From positions 19,731 to 83,730 of the forward strand of contig NZ_JABAST010000009.1 in NCBI RefSeq assembly GCF_016107575.1: a DNA stretch of 64,000 bases, read 5' to 3'. The stretch is from Psychrobacter faecalis. GTDB taxonomy: Bacteria; Pseudomonadota; Gammaproteobacteria; Pseudomonadales; Moraxellaceae. The first letter of the stretch is position 1; each line of letters opens with the position of its first letter. This document shows positions 1 to 8,547 of the stretch, piece by piece. The position numbers were made by a program, and so were the translations under genes. The notes below the pieces were generated by a model. The model ran no database searches. It was not told the DNA's origin and worked only from the letters and a program-made list of their open reading frames with translations.

Positions 1-213
1 GCTTTGATCATTTGTACGTTAAAAATCGGCGCAGCGAAAGTGGCATTTGATAACTTTAGGGTTCCTGAGAAAAATCCGTCCACCATTAGCATTAAGTCTA
101 AACCTACGGTTGCCTTGGCTACTAGTCAGCCTCGCAAACCAACCAAAAAGCTAAAACCACTGCAACCTGAAATGCATACGACATTTGAAGAAAAAAAGAT
201 TATCAATTCTTAA
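1..213 (+). CDS. C-terminal fragment of an unidentified protein
   Basis: The frame is open from the first base of the window, so the true start lies outside. Only about 70 C-terminal residues are visible. They end in a basic, proline- and lysine-rich tail (RKPTKKLKPLQPE) typical of a disordered terminus. No catalytic motif can be seen, so no function is assigned. The glycosyltransferase gene starts 79 bases downstream on the same strand, so this may be the preceding member of the same polysaccharide or glycan cluster. That is inferred from position only. Confidence 0.45.
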   Translation, partial: ALIICTLKIGAAKVAFDNFRVPEKNPSTISIKSKPTVALATSQPRKPTKKLKPLQPEMHTTFEEKKIINS

Positions 214-292
214 TGGTTGGCTTTAGGCATTGATTTTATTAAATCCTTTTTTACTTATCTACCATAATCGCTCGTTTTACTTTGAGGTACTT

Positions 293-1636
293 ATGCCCGT
301 TGCTGACCCTGTTAATTTTATAGATGCTATTGATAATAATGCTGAACGCCCTGCCCTTTTAGCGGATAAACCTTTACGCATTGCGATGATTGCTCATTGT
401 TTATATCCTATTGCGCAGCCCTTTGCTGGCGGGCTTGAGATGATTACCCAGCTTATATGTGATGAGCTTGTTGCCCAAGGTCATGAGGTTTTGCTTTATG
501 CGCATCAAGACAGTCAAACGCAGGCCCGCCTCGTCCCAATGCTAACCCGAGAAGCATTTGATAAGATGGTCTATCGGAATGAGCATGAGACTTTAGGCAT
601 GAGCCGCGAGGAGATGTATCAGTATTTGGTCTATCAGGATGTGCTACGCGATATCATCGAGCGCGATGAACATGGTGAGATTGACATCGTGCATAATCAC
701 AGCTTACATCATATCCCGATGATGACCGGTCAAGCGTTTGGCGCGCGGTTTTTTACCACCTTTCATACGCCTATTTTCCCGCAATTGCGTTTGGCACTAT
801 TGACCTTGCGTCATGGTACAACCACCCAGTTTACCGCTATCAGCAAACACCAACAGCAGCTTTTTTCAGAGTTTGTGCCATCACAAGTGGTTTATAACGG
901 CATTGATGTAAAATCCTTTAATGCTAATATTACATCTACGGATGATTTTACCCGTGAAAATGGTGAGGTTTATTTTTGGTTTGGACGTATTTGCCCTGAA
1001 AAAGGCACGCATTTGGCCATGCAATACTGTATGGAAGCGGGAAAAAAACTTATCATCGCTGGTCCCAAAAGCAATGAAGCGTATTTTGATGAGCAAGTTG
1101 CCCCACTCTTGGCTCAAGATGGTGAAAATGGCGCGCAAAAACTGTTTGATTATGTCGGTCATGTCACCAAAGACGAGGTAAATCGCTACCTCTGTCAAGC
1201 GACTGCCATGCTATTTACCAGCACATGGGATGAACCGTATGGTTTAACACTGGCTGAGAGCTTAGCGTGCGGTACGCCAGTGATTGGCTTTGATGTTGGT
1301 GCTAGCGCCGAGATTGTCACACCAAGCACCGGTGTTATCGTCGCTAAGGAAGACAAAGACGCTTTTATCAAAGGCTTTACTAAGATTCAAAGCATCTCAC
1401 GCCAAGCCTGCCGAGAACGCGCCTTACAGTTTTGTTCCGTAGCAGCCATGGTAGCAGGCTATTTAGACTTGTATAAAGCAGCAGTAGCAGAAAGCGAGCA
1501 GAAAAAAGGCGTTGAAGCTCCAACAGATGCACATTTAAAACTGAATCCATTTATCCACAGAAATGGCAAAAGCAATAAAGCAGAGTCAATAATCGGTTCA
1601 AGCAGTGGCTTAAATAACATAATGGAGCGAGGTTAA
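293..1636 (+). CDS. GT4-family glycosyltransferase
   Basis: Probable sugar transferase using a nucleotide-activated donor, acting in the cytoplasm on a cell-surface glycan. The N-terminal Rossmann half begins with RIAMIAHCLYP followed by a glycine-rich FAGGLE loop, as in GT-B enzymes. The C-terminal half has the donor-binding EKGTHLA segment and the EX7E signature EPYGLTLAE around residues 314-322, then GTPVIGFDVGA. The ATG at 293 is chosen because TTTGAGGTAC lies just upstream; an upstream TTG at 230 has no comparable ribosome site. About 447 residues, a normal length for the family. Its stop overlaps the start of the next gene by one base, so the two are translationally coupled. Donor and acceptor cannot be told from sequence. 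Confidence 0.85.
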   Translation: MPVADPVNFIDAIDNNAERPALLADKPLRIAMIAHCLYPIAQPFAGGLEMITQLICDELVAQGHEVLLYAHQDSQTQARLVPMLTREAFDKMVYRNEHETLGMSREEMYQYLVYQDVLRDIIERDEHGEIDIVHNHSLHHIPMMTGQAFGARFFTTFHTPIFPQLRLALLTLRHGTTTQFTAISKHQQQLFSEFVPSQVVYNGIDVKSFNANITSTDDFTRENGEVYFWFGRICPEKGTHLAMQYCMEAGKKLIIAGPKSNEAYFDEQVAPLLAQDGENGAQKLFDYVGHVTKDEVNRYLCQATAMLFTSTWDEPYGLTLAESLACGTPVIGFDVGASAEIVTPSTGVIVAKEDKDAFIKGFTKIQSISRQACRERALQFCSVAAMVAGYLDLYKAAVAESEQKKGVEAPTDAHLKLNPFIHRNGKSNKAESIIGSSSGLNNIMERG

Positions 1637-2856
1637 TGCGGCTTGGTTATTACGCTCATCATCACGGCTCAGGGCACTGCCGCCAAATCGATAAGCTTGC
1701 TGCCTTATTACCCACTGAAGCAAGACAGCAATTAACGGTATTTACAAGTTTAACGTCCGATACCTATACGTTTGCGGCTATAGATGAAGCGCAAGTTGTA
1801 CGACTACCCGCCGAAGATGAACGTGCAGATGATGTACTCGCTGGGCGCGCAGGGCAATATTGGCAACCAACCAGCCTGCATTATTCGCCCGTCGGTAATA
1901 GCGATATTCAACAGCGCAGCCATAAAATACTCGATACGATTTATCAGCGCCGCATTGATTTGATGATTATTGATGTCAGCGTTGAAGTCGCCATGCTATG
2001 CCGCGCCGCCAGTGTTCCTTACCTTTATGTCAGACTGCCAGGTATTCGCGATGATGTGCCGCATCTAAACGCTTTCGCTGGTGCGCTTGCTTTGCTTGCC
2101 CCCTATCCTCGCACATTAGAATCCGCGATGACACTTGATTGGCTGGCTAAAAAAACCCTCTATCTTGACTTTATCAACACTGAGCAAAGGGATGCGCAAA
2201 CTTACCAAGTTTTTATAAAACACTTAATGCAGCTTACCACTGATGAAAAAGCACTCTCTTTGATGCTAAATGATAAGGATAAAGATACGCCAACTATCGT
2301 TACCGTCATTAAAGGCTATGGTGGGCATCAAGCCATTGATGCAAAACTGCCCGAGCTGCGGCAGCTTTTACCACATGCCTTTATTATATCGCTTGGCCCT
2401 ATCGACGAGGATAAACGGCATTATGTTGACATCGCAGTCGATGTAAGTGATGTAACGCCATTTATCGTACATAGCGATTATCTACTAATGGCGTGCGGTC
2501 TAAATGCCGTCGCCCAAGCCTGTGATTATGCAACGCCACTGGTCGTTCTACCTGACGACCGTCCCCATCAAGAGCAAGAGGTAATGGCAGAGGCCTTGAT
2601 AATCCAAGGACGCGCCTTAAGTTGGCAGCAATTTAAAGACTTAATGATTGCAAGCGTCACACACAAGCTAAGTGGCAAAACTGTCAATCAATCTGCACGA
2701 ATCCAATCCTTATCAAAGCCTGATAATGCAACACTTAAGCAAAAATCTGTACAGACAGCTCAAGCGTTTATGCAGAGTATGGCCGAGTACCCAACGACTA
2801 AAGCTTGGTTTGAACAATGGTTGCTGCCGCAGCTTGCCTTAAAGCCTGAACGTTAA
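1636..2856 (+). CDS. GT28/MurG-like glycosyltransferase
   Basis: 406-residue protein with a GT-B layout. The N-terminus carries a glycine/histidine loop (HHHGSGHCRQ, residues 9-18) like that of UDP-sugar transferases and of lipid-linked disaccharide synthases. The C-terminal half has MACGLNAVAQAC followed by TPLVVLPDDRPHQEQEVMAEAL, which matches the donor-binding region of GT28 enzymes (a gly-asn helix then a proline loop ending in EQ). Translationally coupled to the GT4 gene (TAATG overlap) and followed 71 bases later by a GT2 gene. The three probably build one glycan. The fold is well supported; the exact sugar and acceptor are unknown. Confidence 0.7.
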   Translation: MRLGYYAHHHGSGHCRQIDKLAALLPTEARQQLTVFTSLTSDTYTFAAIDEAQVVRLPAEDERADDVLAGRAGQYWQPTSLHYSPVGNSDIQQRSHKILDTIYQRRIDLMIIDVSVEVAMLCRAASVPYLYVRLPGIRDDVPHLNAFAGALALLAPYPRTLESAMTLDWLAKKTLYLDFINTEQRDAQTYQVFIKHLMQLTTDEKALSLMLNDKDKDTPTIVTVIKGYGGHQAIDAKLPELRQLLPHAFIISLGPIDEDKRHYVDIAVDVSDVTPFIVHSDYLLMACGLNAVAQACDYATPLVVLPDDRPHQEQEVMAEALIIQGRALSWQQFKDLMIASVTHKLSGKTVNQSARIQSLSKPDNATLKQKSVQTAQAFMQSMAEYPTTKAWFEQWLLPQLALKPER

Positions 2857-2927
2857 ATGCAATAACTATCAATAACGTCACAGCAAAAATATAAAAGCCA
2901 AATTAACAAAAGAGGCACTGACAAACA

Positions 2928-3935
2928 ATGACCGTAAAACCCATCACAAATCCCAATGAGGTTTCTGAGCATGTGCCGGTAACGGTAATCACGACTTGTT
3001 ATGGACGCAATCGCCATCTGTATAATCTGCTCAGTAGTCTTGCGAATGGCAGCGTTCAGCCCGATGAAGTTATTATTGTCAATGACGATGCCGACCCTAA
3101 ACGTCTGGCTGAGTTTGCTTTAAACATTGTCAAGATTCCCACGAACGCAGGTTTAGTGGACAGCACAAACCATCAAACGTTAGGAAAATCGGACAAAACC
3201 GAATTTGATATCGGTCATAATCGTAATATTGGCGCCGCACGTGCCAGCCATGGCACGCTGATATTTTTGGATGTTGATTGCATCGTAGCGCCGAGCTTTA
3301 TTGAACAACTAAGCACAAAATTAAACCAGTATCCAAACGCTCTACTGATGGGACAACCGCGCTATTTGACGCGACCTTTATCAAGCGAGGAAAGCTTGGC
3401 GTTGCAAAAGGGCGCGCTGACTAATAATTACTTAAACCATCTATCTGTTTATAATCCTTATCGTGATAACTTCGATGCGAAACAATCGATTTCTACTGAG
3501 GCAGCACCGACAGCTATTAAAAAAACAAATGATTACGGCGCTTTTTGGAGTTTATGCTTTGCGATTAAACGTGAAAAGTTTGAGCAAATAGGGGGTTTTG
3601 ATACGCAGTACACTGGTTATGGCGTAGAAGATACTGACTTTGCCTTTACTGCCTTTCAGTTAGATATTGATTTTTATCTGACCGCCGACCTTATTTATCA
3701 TCAGCAGCACGCTGTCTATCGCCCGCCTCTCAATCATTTGGAAAGCATTATCGTCAATGCCAATCGTTTTTATCAAAAATGGCAATGCTGGCCTATGGGC
3801 GGCTGGCTTGAACAGTTCTGCAAAATGGGATTGATTGATTGGACGCACGAGCAATCAAATTCGATTACGCTGTTACGCCAGCCTAGCAGTAAGGAGATAG
3901 AGTTGGCTTATTGTCCCGATGCCGCCTACGTTTAA
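2928..3935 (+). CDS. GT2-family glycosyltransferase with galactosyltransferase-type C-terminal domain
   Basis: 335 residues. The GT-A domain opens with VPVTVITTCYGRNRHLYNLL and reaches an acidic metal-binding motif in FLDVDCIV. The second domain (about residues 205-255) reads GAFWSLCFAIKREKFEQIGG then YTGYGVEDTDFAF, the GxGxED pattern of the glycosyl-transferase 7C family that provides the catalytic base. No membrane segment is visible, so it is likely cytoplasmic or peripheral. It is the third consecutive glycosyltransferase on this strand and converges on the next gene, whose stop lies 20 bases away. Substrate unknown. Confidence 0.85.
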   Translation: MTVKPITNPNEVSEHVPVTVITTCYGRNRHLYNLLSSLANGSVQPDEVIIVNDDADPKRLAEFALNIVKIPTNAGLVDSTNHQTLGKSDKTEFDIGHNRNIGAARASHGTLIFLDVDCIVAPSFIEQLSTKLNQYPNALLMGQPRYLTRPLSSEESLALQKGALTNNYLNHLSVYNPYRDNFDAKQSISTEAAPTAIKKTNDYGAFWSLCFAIKREKFEQIGGFDTQYTGYGVEDTDFAFTAFQLDIDFYLTADLIYHQQHAVYRPPLNHLESIIVNANRFYQKWQCWPMGGWLEQFCKMGLIDWTHEQSNSITLLRQPSSKEIELAYCPDAAYV

Positions 3936-3954
3936 ATTACCAATCTCCCCTTGC

Positions 3955-4707
3955 CTAATACTGGCGTATGATCTCCACCTCTGGCGGCGGCGAACTCATT
4001 TCACGGCGCTCAAATTCCCAATTATGCCCTTGCCAAAAATGCGCGGTTTTATCGTTGTCATTAAAACCTATCATTAATAATTGCAGCGGTAGCGGTGCTT
4101 TTTGCAGCAGCTGCACATGCTCTCGCGCCGATAGCAACAAGCGATACAACAAAAAGCCTGAAGAAGGGGCTGAAGAGTGAATATCTGTAAAGTAAGGATA
4201 GTCCTCAACGACCGGATGGCGCTCCGATAACACGCTATGATGCGCCGCATCCTGCAACAACACTTGCACCGCCGGTGGTAACGTCAGTATGCGATCATCA
4301 TCAATCGGGTCATCATCGGGACTTGGGTCATCACTGGGCAAAGGAAATTGATAAGGCCGATTGCTCAGTAAAATACCTAATGGTGCCGCTTTTGCCATGC
4401 GCTTCATCACCGCGACATTGTTGCTCCTTGGTGGCAAACCAAAATGCAGTTTACTATCGCCAATTTGGCGAAAAAACAACAATTTAGGCAGGCTACTGGC
4501 AAGCGGGTGGTTGGCAAAAAAATCAGCATTAATAAAATGGTTAAATAACACCAAAACATCGTCAGGGCGTAATAACTGCTCAAGTTTATCAGTGCAAATA
4601 GAAGGGTTATTGGCGATAAAGACGATGCGTTTATTTTGCTTTAACGCGGTTTGGATGTTGAGTGGCAGGGCTGTAAATGCAGCGGCTTCTTTGCTTATTT
4701 TATTCAA
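3955..4707 (-). CDS. uncharacterised protein beside glycosyltransferase cluster
   Basis: 250 residues. The N-terminus reads KRIVFIANNPSICTDKLEQLLRPDDVLVLFNHF, a Rossmann-like strand-loop-helix with a possible nucleotide-sugar loop. The C-terminus has QLLMIGFNDNDKTAHFWQGH then NWEFER. This overall pattern resembles small sialyltransferase-like or polysaccharide-associated proteins, but I cannot assign a family. An acidic low-complexity stretch (SDDPSPDDDPIDDD, about residues 125-138) sits between the halves. It is convergent with the glycosyltransferase genes, so it is a separate transcription unit. A role in surface glycan synthesis is a guess from context. Confidence 0.6.
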   Translation of the reverse strand: MNKISKEAAAFTALPLNIQTALKQNKRIVFIANNPSICTDKLEQLLRPDDVLVLFNHFINADFFANHPLASSLPKLLFFRQIGDSKLHFGLPPRSNNVAVMKRMAKAAPLGILLSNRPYQFPLPSDDPSPDDDPIDDDRILTLPPAVQVLLQDAAHHSVLSERHPVVEDYPYFTDIHSSAPSSGFLLYRLLLSAREHVQLLQKAPLPLQLLMIGFNDNDKTAHFWQGHNWEFERREMSSPPPEVEIIRQY

Positions 4708-5089
4708 ATTATCCTCATAATTAGGGGCTGGTTATTGCGATATTAATAATTTGTTATCGAACAAATTTTCAAAAACTCAAGTCTGTATAAATGACTTACC
4801 TTTCTACCTTAATATACCTCACTTTTTCATAGATAAAAGCCTATCCAAAAATAATATTCATTGTATTGTATTGACTATTTACCTTAAAACTCATTTTCTA
4901 AAACCCTTAACTACCCTTATATAAAAAACACTTATCTTCAATCCATCAAATCAACATTTTTATTTATATATTAATAATAATTATCATTTGTAATATTATT
5001 CGCATCCATAGTTACACCCATTTTACGCTATGTTGCTATTTCCTATATTTAAACACCTATTCTTTTATTGATCATTTATTGAGGTTTTT
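4708..5089. other. AT-rich divergent intergenic region with a Fur-like site
   Basis: 382 bases without a gene, between two divergently transcribed genes. Strongly AT-rich. The only specific signal I see is the Fur-like palindrome at 4972-4986, about 100 bases before the RCC1 lipoprotein start. AGGTTTTT precedes that ATG and can act as a weak ribosome site. Confidence 0.6.
4972..4986 (+). promoter_or_regulatory. Fur-box-like palindrome
   Basis: TAATAATAATTATCA matches the 7-1-7 Fur consensus TGATAATNATTATCA at 13 of 14 defined positions. It sits 104 bases upstream of the RCC1 lipoprotein ATG, a normal distance for an operator overlapping a promoter. This suggests iron repression of the downstream gene and perhaps of the di-haem protein after it. 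In AT-rich DNA a chance match is possible, so moderate confidence. Confidence 0.5.
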
Positions 5090-6838
5090 ATGCGCTTATC
5101 CCGTCTTAGCCAAGTAGTGGCACTTATCAGCGCGACTTTGATGCTAACTGCTTGTGGCAATGATTCTGATGACACCACAATCATTGATGGGACGCCGCCA
5201 CTTTTGACCACTGATAGCAACTTTACCGATGGCTATAGCGCGGTGGCGGCAATATTTGTTTCTGGGCAAGTGCAAGATAGCAGTGGCATCAAATCGTTGA
5301 CATATAAGCGCAACGAAGAGCCAGTGCAAAGCTTAGACTTTGATACAAACGGGGATTTTGACGCGCGTATTTTATTGGCATTGGGTAGCAATAAAATCAC
5401 TTTAGAAGCCACAGATAATAACGGCAACATCATGCGCTCGACCAAAACTGTCTATCTAGGCGATACTGTCGCGGCGGGTGGCTCACATACGGCTGCTCTG
5501 CGCGATGGACAACTGTATGGTTGGGGGCGCAATAATTATGGACAAACCGGTCTGGGAATGACGACGAAAGTTGCCGACGTCATGGGTCATCCAGCTACCC
5601 CCATGCTGATGCACAGTGCGCCAAAAGACCTGGTGTCTATTAAGTTTAATCAAAATCATTCGCTGGCGCTAGATGCTAAAGGTCAGGTTTATAGTTGGGG
5701 CGAAGATATTTCTGGGCAATTAGGACGCGGCGAGACTGGTCGCAATGACTGTAGTAAAACAGAAGACTGCCGCCTAGATATTGGCGCTATCGCTGGTATT
5801 GATAATGCGCTGATGGTAGCAGCAGGTTACAATCATAACTTGGTACTGACCAAAGACGGCAGCGTGTGGGCGTTTGGTGCCAACACCCAAGGACTGCTTG
5901 GTAATGCGACAACGATAGAGAGCAGCACACCAGTAAAGGTTGATTTTTCAGCAGCCGCTGACATCGGGCATATCGTGCAAGTGGTGGCCAGTGCCAATAG
6001 CTCGTACGCCTTAGATGATAAAGGTCAAGTTTGGGGCTGGGGCAGCGACGCCTATGCCAATCTAGGTCGCGGGCAAGAATGTAACCAAGCCAATAACTGT
6101 ATCAATGTTAATGCAAGGCCGATTCGTATTGATGTTCTGAGCGGCAATACCAACGCTCATACCAATGTTGACGTTCATACTACTAACGCTATTGTCCCTA
6201 CTCCTCAGCTTGCCTCTGACCCAAACATTGGCCTTGAAAAAGTGACCCAACTTGCCGCTGGACGCGACCATGTATTGGCGCTAACCAATAAGGAAGCGAT
6301 CTACGCTTGGGGGCTTAATGCCAGTAGCCAAATAGGTTATAACGGTAAGCATTTCAAAGGCACTCAAAGCGCTTGGAAAAGCACCATTGTTAAGCCAACC
6401 AAACTTCCATGGTTTACTGATAAAAATATTCGCCGTATCTATGCCAATGGCAATGCCAGCTATGCGCTGCTGGACGATGTGCCATCGAACAATGGAACAA
6501 CAGAAAATGGCTCAGCGACAGACGGTATCCTTTATGCGTGGGGTATGTTTGGGGAAACAAATAGCGCAGGCAAAACTGTCTATAAGGATTTAGATGAGCC
6601 GACCAATAAATTACCTAACTTAAAAAATATCGACAATATGGCGATGGGCGTCATGCACTTGATCGCCCATGAAAAACCTCTGCAGCAAAATACCAATACT
6701 AATACCAATACCTCGCATAGAGACGGTCAACTCTTTACATGGGGTTGGAGCTTTGAGGGCTCACTCGGTAATAAAGACACTACCCACGTTTGGATGTATA
6801 ACACTCCTATGCCAGTCAATTTACCAAGCCAGCTATAA
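5090..6838 (+). CDS. RCC1-repeat beta-propeller lipoprotein
   Basis: 582 residues. An export signal with lipobox LTAC (Cys 22) marks it as a lipoprotein. Residues about 30-125 form a small Ig-like domain. From about residue 130 on there are seven recognisable RCC1-type repeats, each built round a W-G-x-N/D...G-x-L/T-G core (GWGRNNYGQTGLG, SWGEDISGQLGRG, AFGANTQGLLGN, GWGSDAYANLGRG, AWGLNASSQIG, AWGMFGETN, TWGWSFEGSLGN), consistent with one seven-bladed propeller. Cysteine pairs in two insertions (NDCSKTEDC and ECNQANNC) could form disulfides. Bacterial RCC1 proteins are binding scaffolds, but the ligand here is unknown. A Fur-like site upstream and the redox lipoprotein downstream suggest an iron-related envelope role (inference). 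Confidence 0.85.
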   Translation: MRLSRLSQVVALISATLMLTACGNDSDDTTIIDGTPPLLTTDSNFTDGYSAVAAIFVSGQVQDSSGIKSLTYKRNEEPVQSLDFDTNGDFDARILLALGSNKITLEATDNNGNIMRSTKTVYLGDTVAAGGSHTAALRDGQLYGWGRNNYGQTGLGMTTKVADVMGHPATPMLMHSAPKDLVSIKFNQNHSLALDAKGQVYSWGEDISGQLGRGETGRNDCSKTEDCRLDIGAIAGIDNALMVAAGYNHNLVLTKDGSVWAFGANTQGLLGNATTIESSTPVKVDFSAAADIGHIVQVVASANSSYALDDKGQVWGWGSDAYANLGRGQECNQANNCINVNARPIRIDVLSGNTNAHTNVDVHTTNAIVPTPQLASDPNIGLEKVTQLAAGRDHVLALTNKEAIYAWGLNASSQIGYNGKHFKGTQSAWKSTIVKPTKLPWFTDKNIRRIYANGNASYALLDDVPSNNGTTENGSATDGILYAWGMFGETNSAGKTVYKDLDEPTNKLPNLKNIDNMAMGVMHLIAHEKPLQQNTNTNTNTSHRDGQLFTWGWSFEGSLGNKDTTHVWMYNTPMPVNLPSQL

Positions 6839-6882
6839 ACGCGACTTATCTTTAACATGAGTATGCAATAGCAAATGTAGTG

Positions 6883-6915
6883 AACAAGGGCAGCCAAATT
6901 CATGTTGCCCTTGTT
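6883..6915 (+). terminator. hairpin after the RCC1 gene
   Basis: AACAAGGGCA pairs with TGCCCTTGTT around a 13-base loop, 45 bases after the RCC1 stop. There is no clean T-run after the stem, so it may attenuate rather than stop transcription, letting the di-haem gene be co-transcribed in part. Confidence 0.5.
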
Positions 6916-7007
6916 AAATTATGGTTTTGTTAATTTCTGCTTACTCATCTTTGGTATTTTTTTTCATAATTTAATAAATGATATTTTTAGCCATTTTAGG
7001 TCTTACC

Positions 7008-8393
7008 ATGTCTCTACTGCCTCATTCACCAAATCACTGCTCACCAAACCTTTCAAATCCTCTCTCTACTCTTTTATTCCCTGTCATACGCCGTGCGCTA
7101 TTTTGTTTAACGGTAACTTTACTACTAAGCGCTTGTGGCGGCTCGGACGGTTCCGATAACTCAAACAATGACAGCTCTAACACCCCGAATTTACCTAGCC
7201 AGCCTACGCCGCCAACTATACCTGAAAACCCAGACAGCCCAAACAATCCTGCAACTGATATCAATTGGCTACCAGCCAATCAAGGTCGTGTGCTCTTTGA
7301 TGGCGTTGGCCCCTTATTTAACGCCAATGCCTGCACCCAGTGCCATAGTGCTGAAGGACGCAAACCCATTTATGCGGCAAATGGCGAGCTAAGTGACGCC
7401 ATATTATTTAGGCTCGGCAACAAACAAGGGATTGCGCACACTTATTACGGCGAGCAAATGCAACATCAAAGTATCGATGCCAGCATCGCACCCGAAGGTA
7501 AAATGCGCTACACCATCACAGCGAGTAATGGCAACCAACCTGCCAGTATCCAGTTTCACTTTAGCGCAACCGACCCCAATCAGCCGCTGGGAGATACCGC
7601 TATCAGTGGGCGCATCTCACCGCAATTGGTCGGCATGGGTTTGCTCGACCTAATTCCTGAGGCGGATATCATTGCGGCAGCTGACCCTGACGATAACAAT
7701 CAAGACGGCATCAGTGGGCGCGTACATTGGGTACAGGATGGCAAACAGCGGCGCATTGGCCGCTTTGGTTGGAAGGCGATTAACTCAAGCCTACGCACCC
7801 AAAACGCCAATGTCATGTCACAAGATATGGGTTTGACCACTTCCGTATTTATGGAACCTAACTGTACGGTCAATCAGCCGATTTGTTGGACAGCGCCCAA
7901 TGGCGGCACGCCTGAGGTTTCAGACAGCAGCTTGGATGCAGTGACTGATTTTATGACTGCCTTGGCAGTGCCTGAGCGCCGAGTGGCTGATTTATCGACC
8001 TTTAATAAAGGCGCGCAGCTCTTTACCCAAGTGGGCTGCGCGAGCTGTCATACGCCAAAACAAAAAACGGGCGCTAGCGTGCGCTTTCCGCTGCTCGCAC
8101 AGCAAACCATTTATCCTTATACCGATTTATTGCTGCACGATATGGGCGAAGGTTTAGATGACGGCGTTAAAGAAAAAAATGCCGAAAGCTATGAGTGGCG
8201 TACACCGCCATTATGGGGTATTGGTATTGTCGCACGTGACCCAGAAGCACGGTTTTTGCATGATGGTCGCGCCAGCAGCTTGACAGAAGCGATACTTTGG
8301 CATGGCGGTGAAGCAGAAAGTGCTAAGACACGTTTTAGACAATTACCTGCCACGCAACAACAAACGCTGCTAAGTTTTTTAAACGGCATTTAA
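7008..8393 (+). CDS. di-haem oxidoreductase lipoprotein (DUF1111 / DHOR family)
   Basis: About 461 residues from the ATG at 7008; an upstream ATG at 6978 would add ten residues. The signal peptide ends in lipobox LSACGG, followed by a Ser/Asn/Pro-rich linker. Two haem c sites are visible: C109-TQ-C-H near the N-terminal domain and C344-AS-C-H in the second domain. This two-domain layout, with DMGEGLDDGV and FLHDGRASSLTEAILWHGGEA near the end, is characteristic of the DUF1111 'thiol oxidoreductase' family, relatives of MauG and di-haem peroxidases that often sit beside imelysin or iron-uptake genes. Probably a periplasm-facing redox enzyme. It lies 170 bases after the Fur-associated RCC1 gene. 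Reaction not known. Confidence 0.85.
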   Translation: MSLLPHSPNHCSPNLSNPLSTLLFPVIRRALFCLTVTLLLSACGGSDGSDNSNNDSSNTPNLPSQPTPPTIPENPDSPNNPATDINWLPANQGRVLFDGVGPLFNANACTQCHSAEGRKPIYAANGELSDAILFRLGNKQGIAHTYYGEQMQHQSIDASIAPEGKMRYTITASNGNQPASIQFHFSATDPNQPLGDTAISGRISPQLVGMGLLDLIPEADIIAAADPDDNNQDGISGRVHWVQDGKQRRIGRFGWKAINSSLRTQNANVMSQDMGLTTSVFMEPNCTVNQPICWTAPNGGTPEVSDSSLDAVTDFMTALAVPERRVADLSTFNKGAQLFTQVGCASCHTPKQKTGASVRFPLLAQQTIYPYTDLLLHDMGEGLDDGVKEKNAESYEWRTPPLWGIGIVARDPEARFLHDGRASSLTEAILWHGGEAESAKTRFRQLPATQQQTLLSFLNGI

Positions 8394-8405
8394 TAATCAT
8401 TATGA
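8391..8405 (+). promoter_or_regulatory. weak Fur-like site at the edge of the mobile element
   Basis: TAATAATCATTATGA matches the 7-1-7 Fur pattern at 12 of 14 positions and overlaps the stop codon of the di-haem gene. It lies ten bases outside the left inverted repeat of the integrated element. No downstream host gene on this strand follows directly, so it may be a chance match or the remains of a promoter cut off by the insertion. Confidence 0.25.
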
Positions 8406-8414
8406 CAAGGTGAA

Positions 8415-8460
8415 ATAAAAAAGACCGCTTATGAAGTATATAGTAAATTCTATGTAATTC
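8415..8460 (+). repeat. left terminal inverted repeat of the trio element
   Basis: Begins ATAAAAAAGACCGCT and continues to TATAGTAAATTCTATGTAAT. The first 31 bases pair in inverted orientation with 16220-16250 (23 of 31 identical). The inner part carries a diverged copy of the TACTATA / ATTACA module that is also seen at the right end. Confidence 0.7.
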
Positions 8461-8474
8461 TCTGACTGACTGAC

Positions 8475-8516
8475 TGAAAGCCCCTTGAATACTGAGTTCT
8501 TGGGGCTTTTTTATTT
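8475..8516 (+). terminator. rho-independent terminator inside the left end
   Basis: AAAGCCCC and GGGGCTTT form a stem around a 17-18 base loop, followed by TTTTATTTTT. On the plus strand it would stop read-through from the di-haem gene into the antisense of the element operon. It lies inside the inverted repeat, so it is carried by the element. Confidence 0.8.
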
Positions 8517-8547
8517 TTACACAGTGTGTAATAAAGTGTGTAAAAAG
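8514..8547 (+). repeat. GTGTGTAA motif cluster, left end
   Basis: Two direct copies of GTGTGTAA (8524-8531 and 8536-8543) with an inverted TTTTTACAC just before them make an imperfect palindrome. The same octamer occurs in the opposite orientation at the right end (16129-16136 and 16205-16212). This paired, oppositely oriented layout is expected of recombinase or transposase binding sites. Confidence 0.55.

Noticed and set aside
8405..8420. Target duplication of the trio element
   Set aside because: An ATAAA is present on both sides but in weak AT context and different distances from the ends; not supportable.
8463..8477. TGACTGACTGAC microsatellite
   Set aside because: Only about four units; too short to carry meaning, and just before a terminator stem.
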